DNA from: Hydractinia symbiolongicarpus | Taxonomy: Eukaryota; Cnidaria; Hydrozoa; Anthoathecata; Hydractiniidae | Assembly: GCF_029227915.1 (NCBI RefSeq) | Contig: NC_079883.1 | Coordinates: 25,544,001-25,608,000 of the forward strand | Direction of reading: 5' to 3' | Length of the DNA stretch: 64,000 nt | Shown here: positions 46,511 to 57,207 of the stretch, in pieces | Numbering within the stretch: position 1 is the stretch's first letter | Layout: each line of letters begins with the position of its first letter | Notes under the pieces: generated by a model | The model's database searches: none | What the model saw: the letters and a program-made list of their open reading frames with translations, nothing else | Told to the model about the DNA's origin: nothing | Translations under genes and position numbers: made by a program

Positions 46511-49500
46511 CTTCTTAATTAGGAATTTCCAACCCAGTGAAATAACATCATCATGTGATTCGCGTACACATTTTTTAAACCCAACATAAACACATGATTT
46601 ATGGCGTCATGAAAATTCCGGGAGAGATGCGTCCTTTTAAAGAGAGCGTTAAGTTAAAATCAGACAAAGAAAACGCAGTGTCAGCAGACGCACTGCATTG
46701 GTCGATGAGAAAGGCAGAGGGAGAGGGGAGAGGGGGTGGCAAAAATATTCTGTAAAGTATACCTCATAACAACTGGGGAACTGGATTAATGAACCAGATT
46801 TTAATTTTGCGAATATCACGGCAGTTTATATTTTGTTAGACTTAAAATGACGTATTTGTGGTAGCATGTAAATAACATTTGTGTCATCTATTAAAATACG
46901 TTTGGTCACATAATCTTTAAGCATCTTCCACGAAAACATTTCCCGCCTTTCCTAGAAAACATGACGGAAATATGTACTCAAGAAACTATTGTGTTCTGCA
47001 AAATCTAATAAACAAACACACTCTTCGTCGTCGAGGTTTTAATAAAACTGACAGCTTTATTTTGTTAAACGCTAAACGAATGAAGCTGTCTATGTGAGGA
47101 AGATCCCAAATTGAAATGTTATTTTGGAATATTTACTCAAAAGTACCACACGCTGACACAATCCTGTTTGCTTTAGCTGCAAGTCATGTCATTGCAAGAT
47201 AAGGGAAAAGTATTACTGCTTTCAGGGAAAAATATTATGTACAGACTATGTATACTTATAATCCTTTGGTTATTACCAACTTTTTTTCAAAATATCATGC
47301 TATTACCTAGGAGAGACATTTTTTGTGTTCCCACTATTGAAAGGGTTCCTTGGTATATTTTTCTCAACGAGATGTACCGTATTTTCAGGCAAAGTGAAGC
47401 AGCGACGAACCTAAGGTACAACTTGACTTAGCTAATGATTTTTGTTCAAAGAAAATGAAAGTAACTAAATTAAATACACATTTGGGAGGGTTAGTTATTT
47501 CTATTTCACATTCTATATTTACGTTTTTAGGAGAAGTTTATGGTCAAACAATTGACTACTACGCAGTCACCAAATAAAACTAACGAACAACGTTGCCTAA
47601 GCACACTTTACACGGGGAAGCTTAATGTTGAAAATAAAGTTTGGTATTCATATTTGAATAAGCTGTACACAACAAATCGATTTTTTTCCTTTGACTAATT
47701 TACAATTAATTTAACTTCCTATAAGTCAAAAAAAGATGTATACAGAGAAACCTAAAAAAACGTATAAAGGAAAATTGAATTTTTTAAACATAAGATAATT
47801 GATATATAATTTTGGTGATACCACTAAATATTATTTGCGTATGCGCGAATGCGAGATTATTCTGAAACATTCAAAGCGCTGAGTAGACATAACAAACTAA
47901 CTAGAACATTCGAAGAATGATTTAGCGCATGATATTCGAACTCTACTGAACAATAGACCTTTGTTTTGTTTATAATAGGAACCTTCGGAAAAGAACATTA
48001 TAGAACATTATTTTTTGTATATACACAGAAAACAGCATTTGTCAAGTTAAGTTAAAAAGGTGGTATTATGAAGAACGAAATATAAGAAGTTATAAAATCA
48101 ACTCGTTGATCTGTCGCAACATCTTTATTTCCCTATTTTACGTGCTTTTCTAATTTCATGGCACAAAGTATCACGCCATACGGGTGGAAATAACGCCCAA
48201 TGCTTAAAACCTTTAAGGCGTATATTATGCTTATGTGTACGCGTACATATTTCAGGTAAAAGGTGATAAAGTTAGAACATTATGTTCACCTTGCACTCTT
48301 AAATAGATGCCAGAGATCTAAAACGAAGTTTGGAATCCTAAAACCTGAATAATGGTTGCCCATGGAAGTAATTAAAAGCTTTTCTAAAAGGAACCATAGC
48401 TAAAATTAATACATCGCTGAGTTTGCTAATATGACCAAATAACAACATGATCAAGCATGAAACTGTGCCTACCATCTTTTTTTGTGTACCTGCTGCGTAG
48501 TTTCAGAATATATTGCACAACATGATCCCCAGGGCTTTCCTACGCCTATAATATTTGGACAGGACGCTATAAGCCATCTGTCAGAATATCATAGGCGAAA
48601 AAGGGCCCTGGGGTGAAGGTTGCATCAGCTATTTCCATTACGCGAAAACATCAACGTTTGTTTACCTTCTAAGGTCGCCATTTTGTTTTGCTTTTTCTGT
48701 TCACACGATGTCGTGCCAACATAGGAGCGAAATCATTTTACTATTTGCATCGGAACTTAACCATTTTCGTTTCGCATATCGCAAAGGTTTAGTATCATGT
48801 GAACAGGCACTTCATCCAATACAAAATTCGTTCAGGACTCTATCTGCAACGTGTGAACATACTCTTAGAAATATCAATATACCAATAATTATATATAAAC
48901 GTACCTAAACTAACCTGTTTTGTTATTGTATCAAATATTTCTGACAGTTATGAAATTTCGTGACTGGTGTACCAGTCCAGCTTGAACTTTCAAAAAAAAC
49001 TTTTTGTTTTGTTTAGATAATCATTGTTTTCTTTACAAAAGCCTGCACGGTTTACTGCGCTACCTCATTTTCTTTAGTTTCTGATTGGTTAAAACTTAAT
49101 CAATCAGATTTTAGAGAAGCATGTTTCAACGTGGTCTAATTGATTTTTTTAGCCCGAGATGGATGCCTCAAGTTCGGCTCTTGGTTAAACATTTACAAAG
49201 TCAAAAAATATAATTCCCGCCCCCTGATAATGAGGAATGAGCTTGAGGTGAAAACGAATCAGGTAAACATTTCCGCGCAGGTTTACAATCCTCAAAATTT
49301 AGATTCTGTTAAATCTTAAAGATTACAAAGACGCAGAATTGTTGGTTAGTAGGTCAATAGAAGCACTAAGAAGGAGAACATACCAGACGCGTTACGTTAA
49401 CTGGTTTCTACTAACGTTTTACTTTCGCTTTCTGCTCATAAAAATTACCTCAATCATAAGCCAACTCTATCAACAGACAGAGAGTTATTAGTAATCTTGT

Positions 49501-49513
49501 ATAGGACACGGAG
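46511..49513. other. intergenic stretch, one repeat copy
   Basis: It contains the inverted repeat copy 47847-48120. Short ORFs at 47186-47431 and 48708-48908 have no recognisable domain. Otherwise nothing is supported. Confidence 0.35.
47847..48120 (-). repeat. 275-bp repeat, copy 1 of an inverted pair
   Basis: Its reverse complement matches 53011-53285 with scattered substitutions and small indels, for example GATCAACGAGTTGATTTTAT and TTCTTTTCCGAAGGTTCCT. The pair flanks a 4.9-kb segment with the NDUFA4-like gene. No ORF or tRNA promoter was seen inside. Confidence 0.8.
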
Positions 49514-49520
49514 TATAAAA
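49514..49520 (+). promoter_or_regulatory. TATA box of the NDUFA4-like gene
   Basis: GAGTATAAAAAACG, 47 bases before the ATG at 49567, consistent with a short unspliced leader. Confidence 0.5.
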
Positions 49521-49566
49521 AACGAAACTTTCATTTTCTTGGGAGAAAAAAATATCCTCGTTCAAA

Positions 49567-50358
49567 ATGAATATCTTTACAAAATTTATTGGCCATTACG
49601 AGGTGAGAAACTGAATTTGTGTTTTGTTGAAATTTATAAACAAAAAATTGTTATTACATAAAGTTTTATAAAGGTGTTACGTATATGGTTTACCAAGTTT
49701 ATCTTATAGGTGTACCCTCTTCTTGGAGCTGTTTGCGTCGGTGCATCCGTTGGCGTTGCTGGACTGGTAAAAGCGTGTTTTTATCGCGACGTGGTGTGAG
49801 TACAACCTCGTATACTAATCTGTGTAAAACTATAGATTCTGTTGTAGCGAAAATCTTCTTCTCACAGAAAACAAAAATACATAAAAAGAATGGAAAATTA
49901 GACAACTTAGGCATGCACAACCTCGTCCCCAGGAGTTCTTTTCCTTTTGATATTAAGGCAGGCAGCGAACAACTTGTTAGCCGTCAAGTAAGCGCTAGAG
50001 GCTTAACCATGGAGACGTAGTCAGGCATTCTGACTCTTATCTTTTCGATATCAATGTCTGAGAAATTAATTGAATGTTGATGTCCGAATAAAAATGTGAT
50101 TCTATAGTGAAAAAATAGAGTTTGGCTTGCTGAACTAATGGAGACGAGGTTGTTGAATGCACACGTAAACGTAAGTTGTCGTGCACCTCGTTACCAGGTT
50201 TTTTCCGCTAAAAATGGCTAACAGATATGAGGTATCGTTAGAATCCTAAAATAATTTTATTTCTCTTTTTTTTCAGATGGAATCATAAGTCTAACCCAGA
50301 ACCATGGCTGAACGTAAAGCAAACTGAAAACACAAAGGTTGGTTACAAATTTTATTGA
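49567..50358 (+). CDS. NDUFA4: NDUFA4-like cytochrome c oxidase small subunit
   Basis: Three exons: 49567-49602, 49710-49795 and 50277-50358, 204 nt, 67 residues. The middle exon encodes a single membrane helix, about residues 14-32, with small residues (LLGAVCVGASVGVAGLVKA). Exon 3 gives VWNHKSNPEPWLNVKQT, the hallmark of NDUFA4 and its relatives (human: WDRNNPEPWNKLGP), and the protein ends GYKFY, matching the human QYKFY. The human protein has about 14 more residues after that point. NDUFA4 is an accessory subunit of mitochondrial complex IV. The donor GGT|GTGAGT at 49796 keeps phase with exon 3, whereas the donor three bases earlier would not. Intron 2 contains a palindromic MITE. AATAAA is at 50477-50482. 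NMES1/C15orf48 is the alternative relative. Confidence 0.85.
49921..50205. repeat. palindromic MITE-like sequence in the NDUFA4 intron 2
   Basis: CCTCGTCCCCAGGAG at 49921 pairs imperfectly with GGAGACGTAG near 50011. A second set, GGAGACGAGGTTG near 50140 and GCACCTCGTTACCAGG near 50183, suggests two nested or decayed copies. Confidence 0.5.
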
Positions 50359-50751
50359 CTTCCTGACGCTCCTTCTCATACCTCCAACCTACGAAGGTGA
50401 TTTGTCTATGAACAACTAATGACGAAGTTGGCTACGAATATTACTAGTGCTGACGTTAAATATGAGACGACGATAAAATAAAAATTCGTTTCAGAATATT
50501 TCATATTTTTTTCGCACTGTTTGAGTTTTCTAGACAGAAGTTTAAATATGAAAACAAAATATTTAAACACCACTCGAGCAATACATTTTTAATTGTTTTT
50601 TGTTGATTCATTCTCTCTTGTTTGTGATCTCCAGATAATCATTTAATAAACAACTCTTTCTCTCTTTCGCAGAGAGAAAGAATATATAGAAGCAAAGGTT
50701 ATCAGGCGTTCTTTAGACTCTACGGTAGAGCGAATCTGTTATAGCGTTGCA

Positions 50752-50835
50752 CCCTCGTCCCCAGTGTCTTGTGACCCCTGAGCCGTTATTCCGTTATCAA
50801 CTTCATCAACCAGGCAAAATGCCCTGGGAACGAGG
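50752..50835. repeat. palindromic MITE-like element
   Basis: CCTCGTCCCCAGTG on the left and CCCTGGGAACGAGG on the right, 84 bp overall. Same family as 33946-34046. Confidence 0.65.
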
Positions 50836-51670
50836 TTGATGGAGCTGTTTATCGTCTTCGGTCGCAGCGATTTTTATGGAGGGTTATAGATTATGTGAAA
50901 ACGATGAAAATTGTGTACTGTGGAATTTTGTTCTTGGTAGTGGCTTTTATTTTAGGTGGGGAGAGGGGTATTTAAAGAGAAAGTTGTCGTTGTCCATTTT
51001 TTGTCTTTTTCTGGTCTGTGAATTGTTATGCGCTAATATCTTCATATTTTCATAAAAGGTACCAGGTTTGAGTAAACTAAATGCCATTTTGAGGAATTTT
51101 TAATGTTTTACAACTTTGCGTCTCTTCTTTTACGTTGGCAAAGTTCAAATCCATATTCTTTTACAGTTAAAAAATTATGAGTATAGAAAATATTGACACT
51201 TCAAAATTGTATAATTAAATGTCAGCGATTATCTTTAGAACGAAATAGGCTTTTTCAAAATTGTAAAACCAACTTCTAAGACTCACGACTTTTAATCAAA
51301 CATTATTTGCCACCTGAGATTCATTTTTCTGAGACACGCAATGATTTAGAATATTTTTATTTTAGTGGTACAAAACAAGTGACTATTTCAAGGATCGAAA
51401 AGAATTACCCAAGATTTACTAAAAGATATACGAAGAAACTTTCTTTCGTACATAAACTGTAATTATTTTACTAAGATTTCATTGAATAATTTTATAGTTA
51501 GATTATCAGGCATACTATGACGGCCATGTAATAAATACCCTGTGTATTTTCTAAAGGGGTAAAACCCCTAAAATATACGTACATCCGTAGCTTAGAGTAA
51601 ATATTTGTAATCTTTGAGTTCCCCTGTCTGCTAAAATTGAAGATACCTGAGCAGTACTATACGCACTCAA

Positions 51671-51720
51671 CTTCGTCCCCAGTGCATCTTGTATCTTTTC
51701 TAACCCTGGGACGGCGATAC
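51671..51720. repeat. palindromic MITE-like element, short copy
   Basis: TTCGTCCCCAGTG and CCCTGGGACGGCGATACG in inverted orientation about 20 bases apart. A related relic at 52878-52940 (GACGAGGTCTCGTCCAGG ... ATCAACCTCG) shares the CGTTCGTATCGCCGT string in the reverse sense. Confidence 0.55.
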
Positions 51721-53010
51721 GAACATGGCTCTGGAGGAGGCTGGTCCGATATGAAACCTGATTGGCGCAGATATTTCACATAGTTATTGCGTCATACAAA
51801 ACATTTTGGCGAGGCAGCGAGACTGTGACGTGTTTTAAAATGGCGGAGGAGCTGTTATAAAAAGCATTACTAAGGAATGAAAGTATAAAGTAAGACATCA
51901 TAAAGTAATACTGCTTACATGGAAATATTTCAATAGCTTGGAAAGTATAATAAAACTAGAAAAGTAGCTAGCTAGCACACTATACCTAGCAAACTATCAA
52001 GATATAAGAACAAAAGAAAGAAACTCAACTTGTTTTCAAGTGGCCAGGTTTACATTGCAGTTTTATGCAAAGAATGACGTTACATAAAATTACTAGCTGA
52101 GAGACCATGTCCAAATAATTTTTAAGCTTTAAATTATATCAGGTTGTTATTAGTGGACATATTTTATTCTTGCTAGGTCTTTTTTAACACGCTATAAAGA
52201 AATTTCAAAAAATTGAACTCAATAAAATTTTAGGTCACAATTTGAATAACCTTTCCAAAAAATAATGAAAAAGCAACTTTGGGATGCGTACAGCAAAATC
52301 TTAGTCATTATAAAAAAAGGCAGTAATGCAGACACAGATATGAACTTACAGTAAATAAGAATTCTAAAGTTCAGTCATAATGAATAAAAAATATAAAAAA
52401 TGTTAATATTAAGTTAAATTTCTGCCTAGCTACCTTCAGTCAGGCACTTAGAGTCTCATGACTATTTAAAGTTTGTGTAGCCTTTTTTGCACTTTAGAGA
52501 ACCAACAAAGTGTTAATAGTTAGGTTTGCAAATCATTACTAATTTCAAAAGTTTCTCATAGCTACAAGTTCTACACTCCAGTACTTGCTATCCAATTCAA
52601 TAAGATACACATAAATGAATCGCTTAAATTTTGAATAAACAGCACCCTTAAATAACATGATTGTATATTCATACATTTGAAAAACAATCAAGGGCAATAG
52701 GCGAGCAGTTTGTCTGTTGCGTATAGAGAGGAATAAAAACAAACTCGCCGCACATATCTGTGACGTAAAAGGCTGAGCTCACTCAGCTCTGCAAGGTTAT
52801 ATATAAAATTTTGGTTCATCGAGACAGATCTCATTAAATATTACACACAGAAAAACTGTGTATTGGAGGACCACGTGACGAGGTCTCGTCCAGGGCCACG
52901 TTCGTATCGCCGTGCCGGGTGCGTATCAACCTCGTATTGCTTAGCCTTTTTTAATTAGCATTTCTGACGTCAAGTGGTTATATAAAATGGAAAACTTATT
53001 CGTTTTCTTT

Positions 53011-53285
53011 GTTGCGACAGATCAACGAGTTGATTTTATAACTTCTTATATTTCGTTCTTCATAATACCACCTTTTTAACTTAACTTGAAAAATGCTGTT
53101 TTCTGTTTATATATACAAAAAATAATTGTTCTAGAATGTTCTTTTCCGAAGGTTCCTGTTATAAACAAAACGAAGCTCTATTGTTCAATAGAATTCGAAT
53201 ATCAATCATTCTTCAAATGTTCTAGTTCGTCCGTTATGTCTACTCAGCGCTGTGAATGTTCCAGAATAATCTTGCATTCGCGACA
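53011..53285 (+). repeat. 275-bp repeat, copy 2 of an inverted pair
   Basis: Inverse of 47847-48120. The end GTTGCGACAG faces inward and the end with CGCGAATGC faces outward in both copies. Confidence 0.8.
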
Positions 53286-53433
53286 TCCTTAGGCGCATAC
53301 ATGATTGTTTCTCACACACTGTTATTTCAATAATGCTTGCGTTGGAAAATAATTTTCATGAAGCAAAAAAGTGATTATACGTTATTAAAATTTAGTCAGT
53401 AACAAGTGAACTAAAATCTTGACATCTCTTCAA

Positions 53434-53603
53434 TAGTATCTCTTAAATGGTATCTCTTAAATAGTATCTCTTAAATAGTATCTCTTAAATAGTATCTCTT
53501 AAATGGTATCACTTAAATGGTATCTCTTTAATAGTATCTCTTAAATGGTATCACTTAAATGGTATCCCTTAAATAGTATCTCTTAAATAGTATCTTTTAC
53601 ATA
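53434..53603. repeat. 14-bp tandem repeat (about 12 units)
   Basis: Unit TAGTATCTCTTAAA, alternating with TGGTATCTCTTAAA and TGGTATCACTTAAA variants. Purely simple-sequence; no ORF. Confidence 0.9.
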
Positions 53604-54150
53604 GCACAACGTCACCCACTATTTTTATATTTTTAAAATTTGAAACAGTTTTAGATTTTGATATGGTTGCACAAAGACGGGCGTACACTCATGTAAGAAA
53701 AGAAATACGCCCTCTACGGGCGGAATCAATAGCAGTATATTTCAATAGGAATATTACGTTAAAACAAGGAGTCATTACCCCGTGAAAAAATCTACTTGAT
53801 TTGGCTTATCGTAACAAAGTTGACAAAAACATATTGTTTGTGACATTACTTTTTTTAAATTCAGATATTAGAAAAAAGTTTTCTATCGCTATAGCGAATT
53901 GGCGTACCGAAGTTAAAGATTAAGAATCTTGTGAGAATGCTATTGAGACGACTCCTTTAAGACGCCTCGAAAATGTATAAATAAATAAAAAATTATTGAA
54001 TGATAACTGATTAATCTTTAATTTATTTATTAGGATAGAATACAAAATTTTGCTACGTTTTGTTTTTAAGACCATAAGTTTTTACATAAGTTGAACATGT
54101 GTTAACCCGATGTTTTTGTAACCGTAGACGAAATTATATACTGAAAGTTT

Positions 54151-54157
54151 TATAAAA
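54151..54157 (+). promoter_or_regulatory. TATA box of the mucin-like gene
   Basis: TATAAAA 65 bases before the preferred ATG at 54216. Confidence 0.4.
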
Positions 54158-54215
54158 CGTCGTGACCGTATGAATGATGAGATATAATGCTATGTTTGTT
54201 TCTGAAGTTGGGAAG

Positions 54216-55549
54216 ATGAAAACGTTGGTGCATTTTTTAATAATACTTCTTCATCTGCAAAGCATCAGAACAAGTAAGACAATTTTATAAATTTTCTATC
54301 CTCTTTTTGGGCAAAACATGTCTGCTGTAAGAAACCTCAACCTACAACCGTGGACATCATATTTTTTTGCAAAAGGCCAATACTTGACCAGTACTTTCCA
54401 GCTGGTAGGCTACAAAGGTTTACGTTTGACAGGACTGTAGGCAAGTAATGAACATCGAACACAATACCTGAATTTTGGAACAATGGTCCGAAAAATCGGG
54501 AAATTGGGGCGTGCTGATGATAGCAAAAATTAGTGTTGTCTAGCCTTTTGAATCTAATTAAATAACCTAAGATCCTAAGTCTGCTTTGACTACTGTGGTA
54601 TACTGATAACATGGTTAGGGAAGATGATCATTGAAAGTTCGAAGTGCGTGATACTTACATAAAAACGTCTTACTCGATTGCTTGTGACTAAGAACTTTAA
54701 AATTCCACTCTTTTTTGCAATAATCTAAGTTCAGAATTAGGTTAGGTCGATTCTCAAAGTCTACACAGTGAAACATTCCTCCAGACATCTCCTTACAACA
54801 CACACTAGTTGTACGTTAAGAGATCGATCTTTTTAAAGTGTATTTTTTTTTTACAAATGTTCATTTATTTTTGTCTCAAAACAAATCTTTAAATTCCCAA
54901 AACAGAATTTGTCTATATTCAAATATAAAGTTCCATCTCCTGTCCTGTATAGTCTTACAATCACAAACGACGTTCGTTTCTTAACGACGTTCGTCTCTTA
55001 AAAAAGTTTATTTTTAAGGGTAGATATTTTAAATAATTTTAAAGAAAATTTAATTGTATAAAAAACTTTGGTAAAAAAATTATGACCTAAAAATTTCAAA
55101 TAGGCAGCTAATTTAGTCTTACATCAAATTCCTTTAGGCCACTAGTCACTCAAGAAAAGAGAAAGATATCATTTCACCCTTTAAATATTTATGCCGGTAT
55201 GGTTAAAGCCATATTTGCGTTTTCCTGATTTTGTTGTATTTTTGTTCTACTTTTAGATGTAATACCCTCAAATAGCGCTACTCATAACGAATTAGACAGC
55301 TCAAACAGAACTTTATATATTAAAACTTCAACAACCCAAGGATTTTCAACAACTCAAGAATCTTCAACGACCCCAGGACCTTCAACGACTTCACAAGCTA
55401 AAGAACAGGATCCTGACGATCATGATTCAGTTATAGCGAAGAGGGCATCACTTATTGTGGCTTTAGGATTTGTGCCTGGTACCATATGTTTATACATTTT
55501 ATGTACCTTCGTACCACGCTGGTTTGAAAAGTATTATGAAAATTCATAA
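54216..55549 (+). CDS. small mucin-like single-pass membrane protein, two exons
   Basis: Exons 54216-54273 and 55257-55549, 351 nt, 116 residues, joined with GT/AG in phase. Exon 1 is exactly a signal peptide, MKTLVHFLIILLHLQSIRT. The ectodomain has sequon NRT and three Thr/Ser-rich repeats (TSTTQGF, STTQES, STTPGPSTT), as in O-glycosylated stalks, followed by an acidic juxtamembrane patch (DPDDHD). One membrane helix (about residues 85-107, SLIVALGFVPGTICLYILCT) and a short tail (PRWFEKYYENS) follow. The topology is type I plasma-membrane protein. No family is recognised; such short mucin-like proteins are often lineage-specific. An in-frame ATG at 54192 would add eight residues before the signal. 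AATAAA is at 55716-55721. Junction phase, signal and anchor agree, but transcription is untested. Confidence 0.65.
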
Positions 55550-55721
55550 CATTTTATTACAAAAAATATTTGTATACTTTTTAAATTCTGCAGTTTTGTT
55601 ATTGAATGTAATATTACACATCAGAGTGGTGACTCATTTTTGTAAAGTTAATTCCTGGATGTTTCCTGGAGCTTTAAAAATTTTTCCAGGAGTAATTTTC
55701 TTCGAAAAACAAACAAATAAA

Positions 55722-56390
55722 CACAATCATATTCTGGGAGAGTGTTTTCCAACATTGCAGCTTCCTAAAAACAGTTCATTTTCGATAGTTTTAACAAATT
55801 TTCAGGAGTACTGGCCACCCTTATTACATATTGTACTTTTTTTATAAAATTGAAGAAATTCAACTTCTTAATGATACTTAATGACATCTTAATGATATCG
55901 TCAATAGAAACACGACTTCTTTATCTTTATTGACAAAATTTTTAAATTCTTTCTCATTTGTTTTTATCTTCTTCTTAGGCGTCTTGTTTCCTTCCTGTTA
56001 CCTTCCTTCGCCCCCTTCAAAAAGTTAGTTCTGACTTTGTGTCGGGTGGGAAGTAGTCCATGGAGATCCAATGACGGTAGTAATTAACTAAAGATCTCTT
56101 TATACACACCAAACACGTAATTATCATATTGGGTGATTACCAAAAATAAAATTGATGCTAAACTTCATTGCAAAGTTTCATTATTAACGCTACGATTTGT
56201 TCAATCTGTTTTAAAACAACAAGTGATAACTTTATCAAGCCATCGCGCTTTAATATATCAAATTTTGATGTAACGAATACAAATCAAACGTGAATATTTG
56301 CAAACGTACGATCGCCGTCGCAACGTGTATGTGAAGAAAACATGACATGTAAGGGATTACCTTCTAGCACTTTTCTAGTATTTTGTTCTA
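55722..56390. other. intergenic, nothing recognised
   Basis: No supported gene; follows the mucin-like 3' UTR and precedes a SINE. Confidence 0.4.
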
Positions 56391-56714
56391 TGACTGATAG
56401 CCTTGTGGTAGAGCGTTCGCTTTCAGTGCGGGAGGTCTTGGGTTCAAACCCTGGCCGAGTCATGCCAGAGACTATAAAAGTGTGAATCTATCCTTGCTGC
56501 TTAGCGTTCAGCATGAGAATAGGATTGATATCTTAGGCGGTTGTCTAGTTGAGCGATTGCTGTGCTTCCACGACTTTCGTAGCTCAAATGGGAGCTTTAA
56601 ATGCGCTAGGACCCCCTTCGCAGGACCCTCGTTGATAGCAGTACCAATAGGAACTGAAGAGGCTATCCTGGGTAAATAATAGTAGTAATAATAATAATAA
56701 TAATAATAATAATA
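56391..56714 (+). mobile_element. tRNA-derived SINE (family 2) with ATA-repeat tail
   Basis: Box A TGGTAGAGCG (56406-56415) and box B GGTTCAAACC (56441-56450) form an intact RNA polymerase III promoter. The body starts GCCAGAGACTATAAAAGTG, and the 3' end is an AAT microsatellite (56681-56713), the classic SINE tail. A second copy of the head lies at 63785-63960. Confidence 0.85.
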
Positions 56715-56738
56715 TAAAAGGCAAAATTAATTAGGACT

Positions 56739-56872
56739 AGTCGTTAGCCCGTGGAAAATCCACGGGTTCGCCCGTCTTTTTTATAACGCATTGCGTGCTT
56801 CTCGCTATTGCGCAGCTAAGCTACCATTTTGTGTGACAGACAGACATATACGGGTATTATAATATAGATTAG
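56739..56872 (+). repeat. CCCGTGG-hairpin repeat, short copy
   Basis: It starts ACTAGTCGTTAGCCCGTGG with the hairpin partner CCACGGG, then GTTCGCCCGTC. It ends GACAGACAGACATATACGGG and TATTATAATATAG. This is the best-preserved short copy in the window. Confidence 0.75.
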
Positions 56873-57207
56873 GACCGGTACAACATTGCTTTTGGTATGT
56901 CCAATTAAAATACAAACGTACCAATTAAGGATTAGTAATATTTCTAAATTACATTGTTTAGGGTTTTGGGTCAAATTATGACGTTCGCGTAACATTGTTG
57001 AACAGTATTCTATTAAAAATAAATTAAACTTTACATGTAGACTTATTCTTTAAATCAAAACACAAACATTTAATGTTATCCACAAGGATATTTTTACAAT
57101 ATATACAAATTGTGCTATTTTAGATCTTACCTAAAACGGGTAGTATAAACGAATCATAAAAATGATAAGAAGACCACGAAAACAGTAAACGTACGTTAGC
57201 AAGTGGG

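Larger units (their letters stand above)
50483..54150. other. intergenic stretch rich in repeats, no supported gene
   Basis: It contains two MITE-like palindromes, the second 275-bp repeat copy and a 14-bp tandem array. Short ORFs at 52545-52742 (minus) and 53086-53292 (plus, inside the repeat) are not convincing. Confidence 0.35.

Noticed and set aside
47186-47431. 81-codon plus-strand ORF with a hydrophobic segment.
   Set aside because: No domain, splice or promoter evidence; hydrophobicity is expected in AT-rich random frames.
54337-54803. Two minus-strand ORFs within the mucin-like gene intron (one ending KNMMSTVVG, one starting MCCKEMSGG), with a GTAAGT donor near 54659.
   Set aside because: They look somewhat protein-like, but I could not join them in phase, see no family and no promoter; an antisense gene here remains only a possibility.
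56391-56465. A true tRNA gene.
   Set aside because: Boxes A and B are present, but the sequence lacks a closing acceptor stem and runs into a SINE body with an AAT tail.
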